Assembly: GCF_002127655.1 (NCBI RefSeq)
Contig: NZ_NEHB01000035.1
Coordinates: forward strand, 1 to 64,000
Direction: 5' to 3'
Source: Janthinobacterium sp. GW456P
GTDB taxonomy: Bacteria; Pseudomonadota; Gammaproteobacteria; Burkholderiales; Burkholderiaceae_D
Length of the DNA stretch: 64,000 bases
The position numbers were made by a program, and so were the translations under genes. The notes under the pieces are model-generated. The model was not told the origin of the DNA, made no database searches, and saw only the letters and a list, made by a program, of their open reading frames with translations. Positions 47,695 to 55,849 of this stretch are shown in pieces. Position 1 is the stretch's first letter, and the number at the start of each line of letters is the position of its first letter.

Positions 47695-48327
47695 ATGAGT
47701 CAGCCAGCTGCCGCGAAACGCCTTATCCTGATCGTTGACGATGACCAGCTCCTGTTGGAATTCCTCGGCGAAGTCCTGCGCCATGCCGGCTACGAGACGG
47801 CCCTGGCCCATTCGGCCGAAGTGGCGCTGCAGCTGATCGCCCAGCGCGAACCGGATCTGGCCTTGCTCGACATCCACATGCCGGGTATGTCCGGCCTGGA
47901 ACTGGCCAAGCGCCTGCATGGCGAGACGGGCGTGCCGTTCATGTTCCTGTCCGGCAGCGGCGACAGCGAATCGGGCAAGCAGGCGGCCGCCTACGGCGCC
48001 GTCGGCTACGTGGTGAAACCCGTCGACGAAGGCCGTTTGATGCCTGCGTTCGAAGCGGGCCTGGCCCGTGCCGATGAAATCCGCCAGCTGCGTCGTACTG
48101 AGCTGAACCTGAACGCGGCGCTGGCCGCCGGCCGTGAAACGAGCCTGGCCGTGGGTTTGCTGATGGGCAAGTTCCAGACGGACCGCAACACGGCCTTCGA
48201 AGTGCTGCGCGATCACGCCCGTTCCAGCCGCCGCAAGATCAATGAAATCGCCAGCCAGCTGCTGCTGGCCGAAGAAACCCTGAACGGCTTGCACGGCGCT
48301 TTCCTCAACAGGGCAAAGACCAAGTAA
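47695..48327 (+). CDS. ANTAR-domain response regulator
   Basis: A 210-residue protein with a receiver domain (LILIVDDDQLLLEF, phospho-Asp in LALLDIHMPGMSG near residue 58, GYVVKPVDEG) and a C-terminal three-helix ANTAR domain (about 140-195; ETSLAVGLLMGKF, KINEIASQLL). ANTAR proteins act by binding RNA hairpins to prevent termination (NasT/AmiR type). A TATAAT at 47656-47661 gives it its own promoter. No target leader is obvious nearby. No cognate kinase is adjacent. Confidence 0.88.
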   Translation: MSQPAAAKRLILIVDDDQLLLEFLGEVLRHAGYETALAHSAEVALQLIAQREPDLALLDIHMPGMSGLELAKRLHGETGVPFMFLSGSGDSESGKQAAAYGAVGYVVKPVDEGRLMPAFEAGLARADEIRQLRRTELNLNAALAAGRETSLAVGLLMGKFQTDRNTAFEVLRDHARSSRRKINEIASQLLLAEETLNGLHGAFLNRAKTK

Positions 48328-48423
48328 GTCCCTTGCGCCGGTGTGGCACGCCGGTGCGTGCCTTGCTATGATGTGGCGATACGGCGCGCTGGCGCGCCAG
48401 GTTCAACCATAGACAGGACACAC

Positions 48424-49530
48424 ATGAAAACCAAAGCAGCGATTGCATGGAAGGCGGGCGCGCCGTTGACCATCGAGGAAGTCGACCTGGCCGGCCCGCG
48501 TGAGGGCGAGGTCTTGGTCGAGATCAAGGCGACCGGCATTTGCCATACCGATTACTACACCCTGTCCGGCGCCGATCCGGAAGGCATCTTCCCGTCCATC
48601 CTCGGCCATGAAGGTGCCGGCGTCGTCGTCGACGTGGGCCCGGGCGTGAAAAGCCTGAAAAAGGATGACCACGTCATCCCGCTGTACACGCCGGAATGCC
48701 GCCAGTGCAAATTCTGCCTGTCGCAAAAAACGAACCTTTGCCAGTCGATCCGCTCGACGCAGGGCCGCGGCCTGATGCCGGACGCCACCTCGCGCTTTTC
48801 CATCGACGGCAAGCCCATCTTCCACTACATGGGCACGTCCACCTTCTCGAACTACATCGTCGTGCCGGAAATCGCCCTGGCGAAGATCCGCGAAGACGCG
48901 CCCTTCGATAAAGTCTGCTACATCGGCTGCGGCGTGACGACGGGCGTGGGCGCCGTGCTGTTCACGGCCAAGGTCGAGGCGGGCGCAAATGTCGTGGTAT
49001 TCGGCCTGGGCGGCATCGGCCTGAACGTGATCCAGGCGGCGAAGATGGTCGGCGCCGATAAAATCATCGGCGTCGACATCAACCCGGCGCGCCAGGCCAT
49101 CGCGCGCAAGTTCGGCATGACGCATTTTGTCAACGCCAACGAAGTGGAAAACGTTGTTGACACCATCGTGCAGCTGACGGACGGCGGCGCCGACTACAGT
49201 TTTGAATGCATCGGCAACACCACCACCATGCGCCAGTCGCTCGAGTGCTGCCACAAGGGGTGGGGCCAGTCCATCATCATCGGCGTAGCGGCGGCCGGCC
49301 AGGAAATTTCCACGCGTCCATTCCAGCTGGTGACGGGGCGCGTATGGAAGGGTTCCGCCTTTGGCGGCGCGCGCGGTCGCACGGATGTGCCGAAGATCGT
49401 CGACTGGTACATGGAAGGCAAGCTCAATATCGACGATTTGATCACGCACCGCTTGAAACTGGAAGATATCAACCAGGGTTTCGACTTGATGAAGAGCGGC
49501 GAATCGATCCGCTCCGTCGTGCTGTACTGA
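48424..49530 (+). CDS. frmA: S-(hydroxymethyl)glutathione dehydrogenase / class III alcohol dehydrogenase
   Basis: A 368-residue zinc alcohol dehydrogenase of class III, oxidising S-hydroxymethylglutathione in formaldehyde detoxification. Catalytic zinc ligands are Cys in ATGICHTDYY, His in LGHEGAGVV and a Cys in YIGCGVTTG; the structural zinc lobe is CRQCKFCLSQKTNLC. The NAD-binding GLGGIGLNVI is near residue 200. It is alone; an esterase (fghA) or frmR is not adjacent. A double terminator follows. A longer frame to 48343 is rejected. Confidence 0.96.
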   Translation: MKTKAAIAWKAGAPLTIEEVDLAGPREGEVLVEIKATGICHTDYYTLSGADPEGIFPSILGHEGAGVVVDVGPGVKSLKKDDHVIPLYTPECRQCKFCLSQKTNLCQSIRSTQGRGLMPDATSRFSIDGKPIFHYMGTSTFSNYIVVPEIALAKIREDAPFDKVCYIGCGVTTGVGAVLFTAKVEAGANVVVFGLGGIGLNVIQAAKMVGADKIIGVDINPARQAIARKFGMTHFVNANEVENVVDTIVQLTDGGADYSFECIGNTTTMRQSLECCHKGWGQSIIIGVAAAGQEISTRPFQLVTGRVWKGSAFGGARGRTDVPKIVDWYMEGKLNIDDLITHRLKLEDINQGFDLMKSGESIRSVVLY

Positions 49531-49537
49531 TTAACAT

Positions 49538-49586
49538 ACGCCGTACCACGGCGTTTTTGCGGAGGCTGCGGCCTCCGTTTTTTTTT
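49538..49586 (+). terminator. Double hairpin terminator after frmA
   Basis: A first stem ACGCCG-taccA-CGGCGTTTTT (49538-49557) is followed by CGGAGGC-tgcg-GCCTCCG with a run of T (49560-49586). Confidence 0.8.
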
Positions 49587-49715
49587 GCCCGCTTGCCATC
49601 CATCGCGCAAGCTTGCCGTCCAGGCAAGCATTTGTGCCGCCTGTCGCAGCGCCCTGGAGGCCAGGTCCGGTTGCCGCTACAGTCAACGCTCCACTACTTT
49701 TGCGATGAGGCAGCC

Positions 49716-50570
49716 ATGTCCACTTCCCACCGTTTGATCCTCAGCCTGGCCGGTATCCTGCTCAGCGGCAGCGCGCTGGCCGTGCAGCCGCCGCAGCCGC
49801 CCGCGCCACCGGCCCCGCCCGCGCCGCCCAGCAAGCAAATCAATATTTCCATGGGCAGCGGCGATGGCTATGCCCTCGTCGACAGTAGCGAGGATAGCGT
49901 CACCATGGCCGGCACCGATGTCGACGGCCAGCAGATCAAGCAGCTGCAGCGCTCGCTCAAGGGACAGTTCCTGTGGTTCCGCGACCAGGGCAAGGGCTAT
50001 GTGACGCAGGATGCCGCGCTGCTGGCCCGCGTGCGCGACGCCTGGAAGCCTTCGCAACAGCTGGGTTTGCAGATGAGCGGCCTGGGCAAGCAGATGAGCG
50101 AGCATGGCAAGGCGATGGGCGAGCTGGGCAGCAAGATGGGCGCCCATGGCGCGGCGCAGGCGAACGTCAGCGCGCGCGAGTCGGAACAACTGCGCGTACT
50201 GGGCCGCCAGCAGCAGGAACTGGGCCGCAAGATGGACGAGGTGGCGCGCCGCCAGACACAGGCGACCACGGAGACGGCGCGCCGCGCGGCCGGGCGCGAG
50301 ATGGAACGCCTGCAGCAGCAGATGGAAGATGCGCAGGATGCGATGGAAGAGGTCAACGATCGCATTGCCGCCGCGCAAGAGCGCGAGGCGGACAAGGTGG
50401 ATGCGCTGTCGCGCCAGATGGATCAGCGCGGCAAGCCGATGGAAACCCTGGGCAAGCAGATGGAAGCGCTGGGACGCCAGCAGGAAAAGGCCTCGAAAGC
50501 AGCCGACAAGACCACGCGCCAGGTGATCGCCCAGGCGCTCAGTGAAGGCAAGGCCAAGCCGGTGCGCTAG
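49716..50570 (+). CDS. Exported heptad-repeat protein (LGxxMxx repeats)
   Basis: A 284-residue protein with a signal peptide (about 1-23) followed by a Pro-rich linker (QPPQPPAPPAPPAPP). A folded portion ends with the block FLWFRDQGKGYVTQD. The rest is a helical array with exact seven-residue repeats: LGLQMSG, LGKQMSE, HGKAMGE, LGSKMGA, and near the C-terminus RGKPMET, LGKQMEA, LGRQQEK. Between them lies a long charged coiled coil (EMERLQQQMEDAQDAMEEV). Similar heptads occur in exported regions of some M56-peptidase proteins, as I recall, but no peptidase is present here. The role is unknown. Confidence 0.8.
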   Translation: MSTSHRLILSLAGILLSGSALAVQPPQPPAPPAPPAPPSKQINISMGSGDGYALVDSSEDSVTMAGTDVDGQQIKQLQRSLKGQFLWFRDQGKGYVTQDAALLARVRDAWKPSQQLGLQMSGLGKQMSEHGKAMGELGSKMGAHGAAQANVSARESEQLRVLGRQQQELGRKMDEVARRQTQATTETARRAAGREMERLQQQMEDAQDAMEEVNDRIAAAQEREADKVDALSRQMDQRGKPMETLGKQMEALGRQQEKASKAADKTTRQVIAQALSEGKAKPVR

Positions 50571-50842
50571 GACTGATGCCAGGTGGCGGCCACGGCCCGG
50601 TATTGCGCCGGCAGCTGCTGCCTGGCTTCATCCGCGCTGGCATACACCTCATCCTGCACGCCTTCCCACTGGGCATCGCAGCTGAAACGGTAGACGCGCG
50701 CCTCGTCGCCGTAGCGGCACACGGCCAGGCCGTGGATGGCGACGGGGGCGGTGCCGCCCTCACTGGCGACATGGCCGAAGGGCAGGTCGGACCAGGCCCA
50801 GGCCAGTACGCGGGCGCCGTCGAGGTGGGTGGGTGGTGTCAT
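50567..50842 (-). CDS. Hypothetical protein, 91 aa
   Basis: A short reading frame on the minus strand starting MTPPTHLDGARVLAWAWSDL and ending WHQS. No family is recognised. Its stop shares the CTAG tetranucleotide with the stop of the convergent heptad-repeat gene. Aromatic and Cys-containing motifs (YRFSCDAQW, ASADEAR) look protein-like; no strong Shine-Dalgarno is seen. The gene is plausible, but less certain than neighbours. Confidence 0.5.
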   Translation of the reverse strand: MTPPTHLDGARVLAWAWSDLPFGHVASEGGTAPVAIHGLAVCRYGDEARVYRFSCDAQWEGVQDEVYASADEARQQLPAQYRAVAATWHQS

Positions 50843-50906
50843 GGGGATACGGGCCGTTGTGTCGGGACGCCGATTGTAGCGCGCGCGCGGAAAACTGGCG
50901 CGACCG

Positions 50907-50946
50907 CTGGACAAATGCACAGTATTTTTAGCCATGCCGGTATAAT
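50907..50946 (+). promoter_or_regulatory. uvrD promoter with LexA-like site
   Basis: CTGG-acaaatgc-ACAG (50907-50922) matches the CTGT-N8-ACAG SOS-box layout with one mismatch. TATAAT at 50941-50946 is six bases before the uvrD ATG, so the mRNA is expected to be leaderless. No clear -35 is seen. Confidence 0.45.
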
Positions 50947-50952
50947 CACGGG

Positions 50953-53262
50953 ATGCAAAATCTTCTTCACAACCTCAATCCCGAACAATTGGCTGCCGTC
51001 ACCCTGCCGGCCCAGCATGCGCTGATCCTGGCAGGCGCCGGTTCGGGCAAGACCCGCGTGCTGACCACCCGCATCGCGTGGCTGATCCAGACCCAGCAGG
51101 TATCGCCACCGGGCATCCTGGCCGTGACCTTTACGAATAAGGCTGCCAAGGAAATGCTCACGCGCCTGTCGGCCATGCTGCCGATCAATACGCGCGGCAT
51201 GTGGATCGGCACCTTCCACGGCCTGTGCAACCGCTTGCTGCGCACGCACTACCGCGACGCGGCCTTGCCGCAGACGTTCCAGATTCTCGATTCGCAGGAT
51301 CAGTTGTCGGTGATCAAGCGCTTGTTGAAGGCAAATAACATTGATGATGAAAAATTCCCGCCGAAGACGGTGATGTATTTCATCAACAATGCCAAGGACC
51401 AGGGCTTGCGCGCCACGGACGTGGAAGCGTACGACGCGCACGAGCGCAAAATGGTCGAGCTGTACCAGCTGTACGACGACCAGTGCCAGCGCGAAGGCGT
51501 CGTCGATTTTGCGGAATTGCTGCTGCGCACGTACGAATTGCTCAGCCGCAACCAGCCCTTGCGCGAGCATTACCAGGCGCGCTTCCGCCACATTTTGGTG
51601 GATGAGTTCCAGGATACGAACAATCTGCAATACAACTGGTTGAAATTGCTGGCCGGCCATGGCAGCCGCGATGGCGGCGCCCTGTTTGCCGTGGGCGACG
51701 ATGACCAGAGCATCTATGCTTTCCGCGGCGCCAACGTGGGCAACATGAGCGCCTTCGAGCACGAGTTCCAGGTGAAGAACTTGATCAAGCTGGAGCAGAA
51801 CTACCGCTCGCACGGCCACATCCTCGACAGCGCCAACGTGCTGATCGCGAACAATAGCAAGCGCCTGGGCAAGAATTTGCGCACGGACGCGGGCCATGGC
51901 GAGCAGGTGCGCGTGTACGAGGCCAGTTCCGACTTGCAGGAAGCGCAGTGGATCATCGAAGAGGCGAAAAGCCTGATCGCCGACGGCGCCTCGCGCAGCG
52001 AAATCGCCATTCTGTACCGCTCGAACGCGCAGTCGCGCGTGATCGAGCACGCGCTGTTTTCGGCCGCGATTCCCTACCACGTGTATGGCGGCCAGCGCTA
52101 CTTCCAGCGCGCCGAGGTCAAGCACGCGATTGCTTATTTGCAATTGATGGACAACCCGCACAATGACTCCGCTTTCTTGCGTGTGGTCAATTTCCCCACG
52201 CGCGGCATCGGCATGCGCTCGATCGAGCAATTGCAGGGCGCGTCCGAGCAGTACGGTATTTCGCTGTACGCGGCCGTGCCGTATGTGGCAGGCAAGGCGG
52301 GCAGCGTGCTGGCCGGTTTCGTCAAGCTGATCGAAGGCGTGCGCTTTGAAACGCAGCAATTGTCCTTGCCGGAAATGGTCAGAGTGGTGCTGGAAGCGAG
52401 TACCTTGCTGCAGCATTATCAGAATGAAAAAGAAGGCGCCGACCGCATCGAGAATCTGGAGCAGATGGTCAGCGCGGCTTCCCAGTTCATTTCCGAGGAA
52501 GGTTTTGGACAGGGTGCACCGGCCCACTTGGGCCCAGCGGCCCAGGCGCAGTCGGGCGCGCCCGTCGTCAACCAGGATGGCATCGAGATACTCGACGCGG
52601 ACGCGCCGCTGCCGGCCGTGATGTCGCCGCTCTCCGCATTTTTATCGCACGCGTCGCTGGAAGCGGGGGACAACCAGGCGCAGGCGGGCCAGGATGCGCT
52701 GCAGATGATGACGGTGCACTCGGCCAAGGGCCTGGAATTCGACAACGTCTTTATTACCGGCCTGGAAGAGGGCCTGTTCCCGCACGAAAGCAGCTCGAAG
52801 GAAGACAACGGCGTGGAAGAGGAACGTCGGCTGATGTACGTGGCGATCACGCGCGCGCGCAAGCGGCTCTACATGAGCTTTTCGCAGACGCGCATGCTGC
52901 ACGGCCAGACGCGCTACAACATGAAGTCGCGCTTCTTCGACGAGTTGCCGGAAGAGTCCTTGAAATGGCTATCGCCGAAGGTGCAGGCTAACTGGTTCGG
53001 CAACCGCAAGTCGGCCTGGGACGAGGCACCCAAGGTGGCCAGCCTGGGATCGGACAATGCGATTGCCCAAAAGATCGCGCAAAAAGCCACGGGCGGCGGC
53101 TGGCGCATCGGCGAATCGGTGGCGCACGCCAAGTTCGGCGAAGGCGTGATCGTCAATATCGAAGGCGGCGGCGGCAATGCGCGCGCGCAGATCAACTTCG
53201 GCCAGCACGGCATGAAGGTGCTGGACCTGGGGATCGCCAAGCTGGAACGGCTGGGGCGGTGA
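50953..53262 (+). CDS. uvrD: UvrD/PcrA-type DNA helicase
   Basis: A 769-residue superfamily 1A 3'-5' helicase in nucleotide excision and mismatch repair. Walker A is LAGAGSGKTRVLTTRI near residue 28, motif II lies in LVDEFQDTN, GDDDQSIYAFRGA is motif III, and VHSAKGLEFDNVFI with YVAITRARKRLY are motifs V and VI. A C-terminal Tudor-like domain (GESVAHAKFGEGVIVNIEG) is present. The start codon lies 6 bases after a TATAAT and has no Shine-Dalgarno, suggesting leaderless translation. A LexA-like site is upstream. It ends 13 bp before a REP-like element. Confidence 0.94.
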   Translation: MQNLLHNLNPEQLAAVTLPAQHALILAGAGSGKTRVLTTRIAWLIQTQQVSPPGILAVTFTNKAAKEMLTRLSAMLPINTRGMWIGTFHGLCNRLLRTHYRDAALPQTFQILDSQDQLSVIKRLLKANNIDDEKFPPKTVMYFINNAKDQGLRATDVEAYDAHERKMVELYQLYDDQCQREGVVDFAELLLRTYELLSRNQPLREHYQARFRHILVDEFQDTNNLQYNWLKLLAGHGSRDGGALFAVGDDDQSIYAFRGANVGNMSAFEHEFQVKNLIKLEQNYRSHGHILDSANVLIANNSKRLGKNLRTDAGHGEQVRVYEASSDLQEAQWIIEEAKSLIADGASRSEIAILYRSNAQSRVIEHALFSAAIPYHVYGGQRYFQRAEVKHAIAYLQLMDNPHNDSAFLRVVNFPTRGIGMRSIEQLQGASEQYGISLYAAVPYVAGKAGSVLAGFVKLIEGVRFETQQLSLPEMVRVVLEASTLLQHYQNEKEGADRIENLEQMVSAASQFISEEGFGQGAPAHLGPAAQAQSGAPVVNQDGIEILDADAPLPAVMSPLSAFLSHASLEAGDNQAQAGQDALQMMTVHSAKGLEFDNVFITGLEEGLFPHESSSKEDNGVEEERRLMYVAITRARKRLYMSFSQTRMLHGQTRYNMKSRFFDELPEESLKWLSPKVQANWFGNRKSAWDEAPKVASLGSDNAIAQKIAQKATGGGWRIGESVAHAKFGEGVIVNIEGGGGNARAQINFGQHGMKVLDLGIAKLERLGR

Positions 53263-53275
53263 TCTGGTATGGCGC

Positions 53276-53315
53276 GTAGGTCGGATTAGCGGGGCAACGC
53301 CCAGCGTAATCCGAC
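53276..53315. repeat. REP-like palindromic repeat after uvrD
   Basis: GTAGGTCGGATTA (53276-53288) with matching TAATCCGAC (53307-53315) forms a single hairpin of the same family as the copies at 15869, 28818 and 58619. It lies between convergent genes. Confidence 0.8.
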
Positions 53316-53332
53316 ATCACCGCCAGCGCGAA

Positions 53333-54118
53333 TTAGGGCTTATCCAGCGACACCGTCTTGCTCTCATCGGCGGGCAGGCCGAAGATCTGGCGGTAGGCGG
53401 CGTAGAACGAGCAATGCATGATGATGGTCAAGATCATCGACAGGGGCATCATCAGCTGCATCATCAGCGGCGTGCGGCCAAAGATGATGGCCAGCAACTG
53501 GCTGGTAACGACGCTGATGGCGAACCAGGTGGCGGCGAAGACGATGAAGGCCGACAGCGAACGCCAGACGGCGAAAAAGCTGAAGAACAGCGCCTTGCCC
53601 AGGCTGACTTGTTTCCAGTAGATCAGCGGCGCGGCAAAGCAGAAGGCCATGGCGGCAGGCACGTACATCGCGATGGCCAGCAGGATGCCCAGGCCCAGGC
53701 GCGATTCCGGAATGGCGGCGCGTGCCGCTTCTTCCGTCAGTTGCCCGGTGACGAGGCGCCACAGCAAGCCGTCGTCCACCAGGGTCGAGGCGCCGATGGC
53801 AACGATCGCCATCAGGATATACAGCACGCCCAGACCGAACAGGGAAGGAAACGCGGGTCTGCGGAAGCCCGAAATCAAGAGGCTGGGCAGGACGCGCTTG
53901 CCCTGGTCGATATTCAGGCAGCCTCGCACGAAGGCGACGGAAAACACGGGCACCAGGATGACGGGCAGCATTTGGCCGAGCACGGGCACGATGCTGACGG
54001 CCAGCATGCAAAACATATAGCCGAGAAACAGCATCGACATGCCGCCAGGCTGCTTGCGAAACAGGGCAAATCCCTGTTTCACCCATTGCCAGCCTGTACT
54101 TGCAGGTAATTTTTCCAT
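53333..54118 (-). CDS. BPSS1780-family inner-membrane protein
   Basis: A 261-residue protein with about six hydrophobic segments starting near residue 28. The head (WQWVKQGFALFRKQPGGM) and the block GQMLPVILVPVFSVAFVRGC are characteristic of the BPSS1780 family of betaproteobacterial membrane proteins. A far longer reading frame exists but runs through thrB and is rejected; the ATG at 54118 lies 2 bp after the thrB stop, so the two genes are coupled. Function is unknown. Confidence 0.88.
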   Translation of the reverse strand: MEKLPASTGWQWVKQGFALFRKQPGGMSMLFLGYMFCMLAVSIVPVLGQMLPVILVPVFSVAFVRGCLNIDQGKRVLPSLLISGFRRPAFPSLFGLGVLYILMAIVAIGASTLVDDGLLWRLVTGQLTEEAARAAIPESRLGLGILLAIAMYVPAAMAFCFAAPLIYWKQVSLGKALFFSFFAVWRSLSAFIVFAATWFAISVVTSQLLAIIFGRTPLMMQLMMPLSMILTIIMHCSFYAAYRQIFGLPADESKTVSLDKP

Positions 54119-54120
54119 GT

Positions 54121-55077
54121 TTAAAACAGTTCCGGAGCAGGTGTGGCGATACGTTCGCGCAGAATGCGTTCGAAATGCGTGGGATCGTGCGGGGTCAGCA
54201 TTTCCGCTTCGCGCGGCTGGTAATAATCGTACAGGCGCGACAGCCAGAAACGCAGCGCCGCGGCGCGCAGCATCGGCTGCCACGCCGTTTGTTCTTCGTG
54301 CGTAAACGGGCGCACGGCCTGGTAGGCGTCGAGCAGGGCGCGCACGCGCACCGTGTCGAGCACGCCCGTGGCCAGGTCCACGCACCAGTCGTTGACGGTA
54401 ACGGCCACGTCGAACAGCCAGGTGTCGCAGCCGGCAAAGTAAAAGTCGAAAAAGCCCGTCAGGCGCTCGCCGTCGAACATGACGTTGTTGCGGAACAAGT
54501 CGGCATGTACGGGACCGCGCGGGATGGCTTTGTAGGTATCGCAGGCCGCAAAGGCGTCCTGGAAATGGATTTCCGCGCGCAGCAGGTGGGCCCTGGCATC
54601 GTCGAGGTGGTGCAAGACCAGTGGCGTGGTGGCGTTCCACCAGTCCAGGCCGCGCAGATTCGGCTGCTGCAGGGGGAAGTCCTGCGCCGCCAGGTGCATC
54701 TTCGCCAGCATGGCGCCGACCGCGGCGCAATGCACGGCCTGCGGCGCCATCTGCGAGCTGCCGTCGAGTTTGCTGACAATGGCGGCCGGCTTGCCTTGCA
54801 GGGCCGTCACCAGTTCGCCATCGGCACTGGCGATCGGCGCGGGCACCAGCACGCCCCGGTCCGCCAGGTGGCGCATCAGTTGCAGATAGAACGGCAATTG
54901 CTCGAAGCTGAGGTTTTCAAAGATCGTCAGCACATACTCGCCGCGCTCCGTGCTCAGGAAGAAATTGCTGTTTTCGATGCCGGACGCGATGCCCTTGAGC
55001 GCCAGAGGTTTGCCGAGTGGAAATTGCGTGATCCACTGGCCGATATCGTCCAGGTGTAGCGCGGTAAAAACTGCCAT
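54121..55077 (-). CDS. thrB: Homoserine kinase (APH-type ThrB)
   Basis: A 318-residue kinase of the aminoglycoside-phosphotransferase fold, the betaproteobacterial type of ThrB in threonine synthesis. It contains GIENSNFFL near residue 31, [11 protein letters not shown] with catalytic Asp near 200, and [16 protein letters not shown] (DFD-like Mg motif). It shares no similarity with GHMP-type ThrB of E. coli. It is flanked by the DUF2782 gene upstream and coupled to a BPSS1780 membrane protein. Confidence 0.93.
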   Translation of the reverse strand: MAVFTALHLDDIGQWITQFPLGKPLALKGIASGIENSNFFLSTERGEYVLTIFENLSFEQLPFYLQLMRHLADRGVLVPAPIASADGELVTALQGKPAAIVSKLDGSSQMAPQAVHCAAVGAMLAKMHLAAQDFPLQQPNLRGLDWWNATTPLVLHHLDDARAHLLRAEIHFQDAFAACDTYKAIPRGPVHADLFRNNVMFDGERLTGFFDFYFAGCDTWLFDVAVTVNDWCVDLATGVLDTVRVRALLDAYQAVRPFTHEEQTAWQPMLRAAALRFWLSRLYDYYQPREAEMLTPHDPTHFERILRERIATPAPELF

Positions 55078-55161
55078 GGGAAAGAGAGGAATGGTCTAAA
55101 AGGTCAAAAAAAGCCGGCTGCCCCCGCGCATGGCCGGGGCAGGGCAGAAGAGAGTGGCTGC

Positions 55162-55557
55162 TTACTTCGCTGCTGCGGGCGGTGCCGGCGCGTCCGCGGC
55201 CTCTTCATCGCGTTGTTTCTGTTTCTTCTTGCCCAAGTCGAATTCCAGCACTTTCCATTGCGGGCCGCGCAGGGCGTTGCCGTTGGCCTGGTCGGCGCCG
55301 GCGGCCGGCTTCATGTAATAAGTGCTGCCGCCCGTGGTGACCTTCACTTCGGAGGTCACGCCCGCTTCGCGTTTCTCGGTAATCTGCTGCTTGGCCGCGG
55401 CCGGCGCCACGGTGATGGGGGCTTCGCCCATTTCCTCGATACGTTCGAGCTGTGGCGGCGCGTCGCTCGGTTTGGCCGGCGTCTGGGCGCTGGCAATGGC
55501 CGAACATGCCAGCAGGGGCAGGGCGAGGAATGTCCAGAGTGTCGATGTACGCATCAT
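55162..55557 (-). CDS. DUF2782 secreted protein
   Basis: A 131-residue protein with a signal peptide (about 1-24) and the core PQLERIEEMGEAPITV, then VTSEVKVTTGGSTYYMKPA, then PQWKVLEFDLGKKK typical of DUF2782. It lies between thrB and polA, where this family is found in Burkholderiales. ATG codons at 55557 and 55554 both work; the former is used. The role is unknown; it is probably periplasmic. An Ala/Pro-rich tail ends the protein. Confidence 0.85.
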   Translation of the reverse strand: MMRTSTLWTFLALPLLACSAIASAQTPAKPSDAPPQLERIEEMGEAPITVAPAAAKQQITEKREAGVTSEVKVTTGGSTYYMKPAAGADQANGNALRGPQWKVLEFDLGKKKQKQRDEEAADAPAPPAAAK

Positions 55558-55849
55558 GATGGGTTCGCTTCCATGTGTGGGACTGCAGCGCGTGCAGTGG
55601 GGTAATGCCGTCAATTTATCTATAAGGCATTGTAACAAACTGGTAGGCAATGCTGTTTAAATGAGCGGAAATGGTTGGCAGAGGTCGCCGGCGTGCCCTT
55701 TTTTGCTCCTTAGGGGGACAAAAACACTGGGAGCGGCGCGCGTTGCGGCCGGTGGCGCGGCCCTAAACTCTGCGATAATTGGGCGATATTCCACCCGCCC
55801 GCCGCTGTTTCTTCCCGGCTGGCGCGGCTCACCTTATTTTATTGGCATT

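Noticed and set aside
54119-54730. Long N-terminal extension of the BPSS1780-family protein
   Set aside because: It overlaps thrB in another frame and lacks conserved sequence; the ATG at 54118 coupled to the thrB stop is more sensible.
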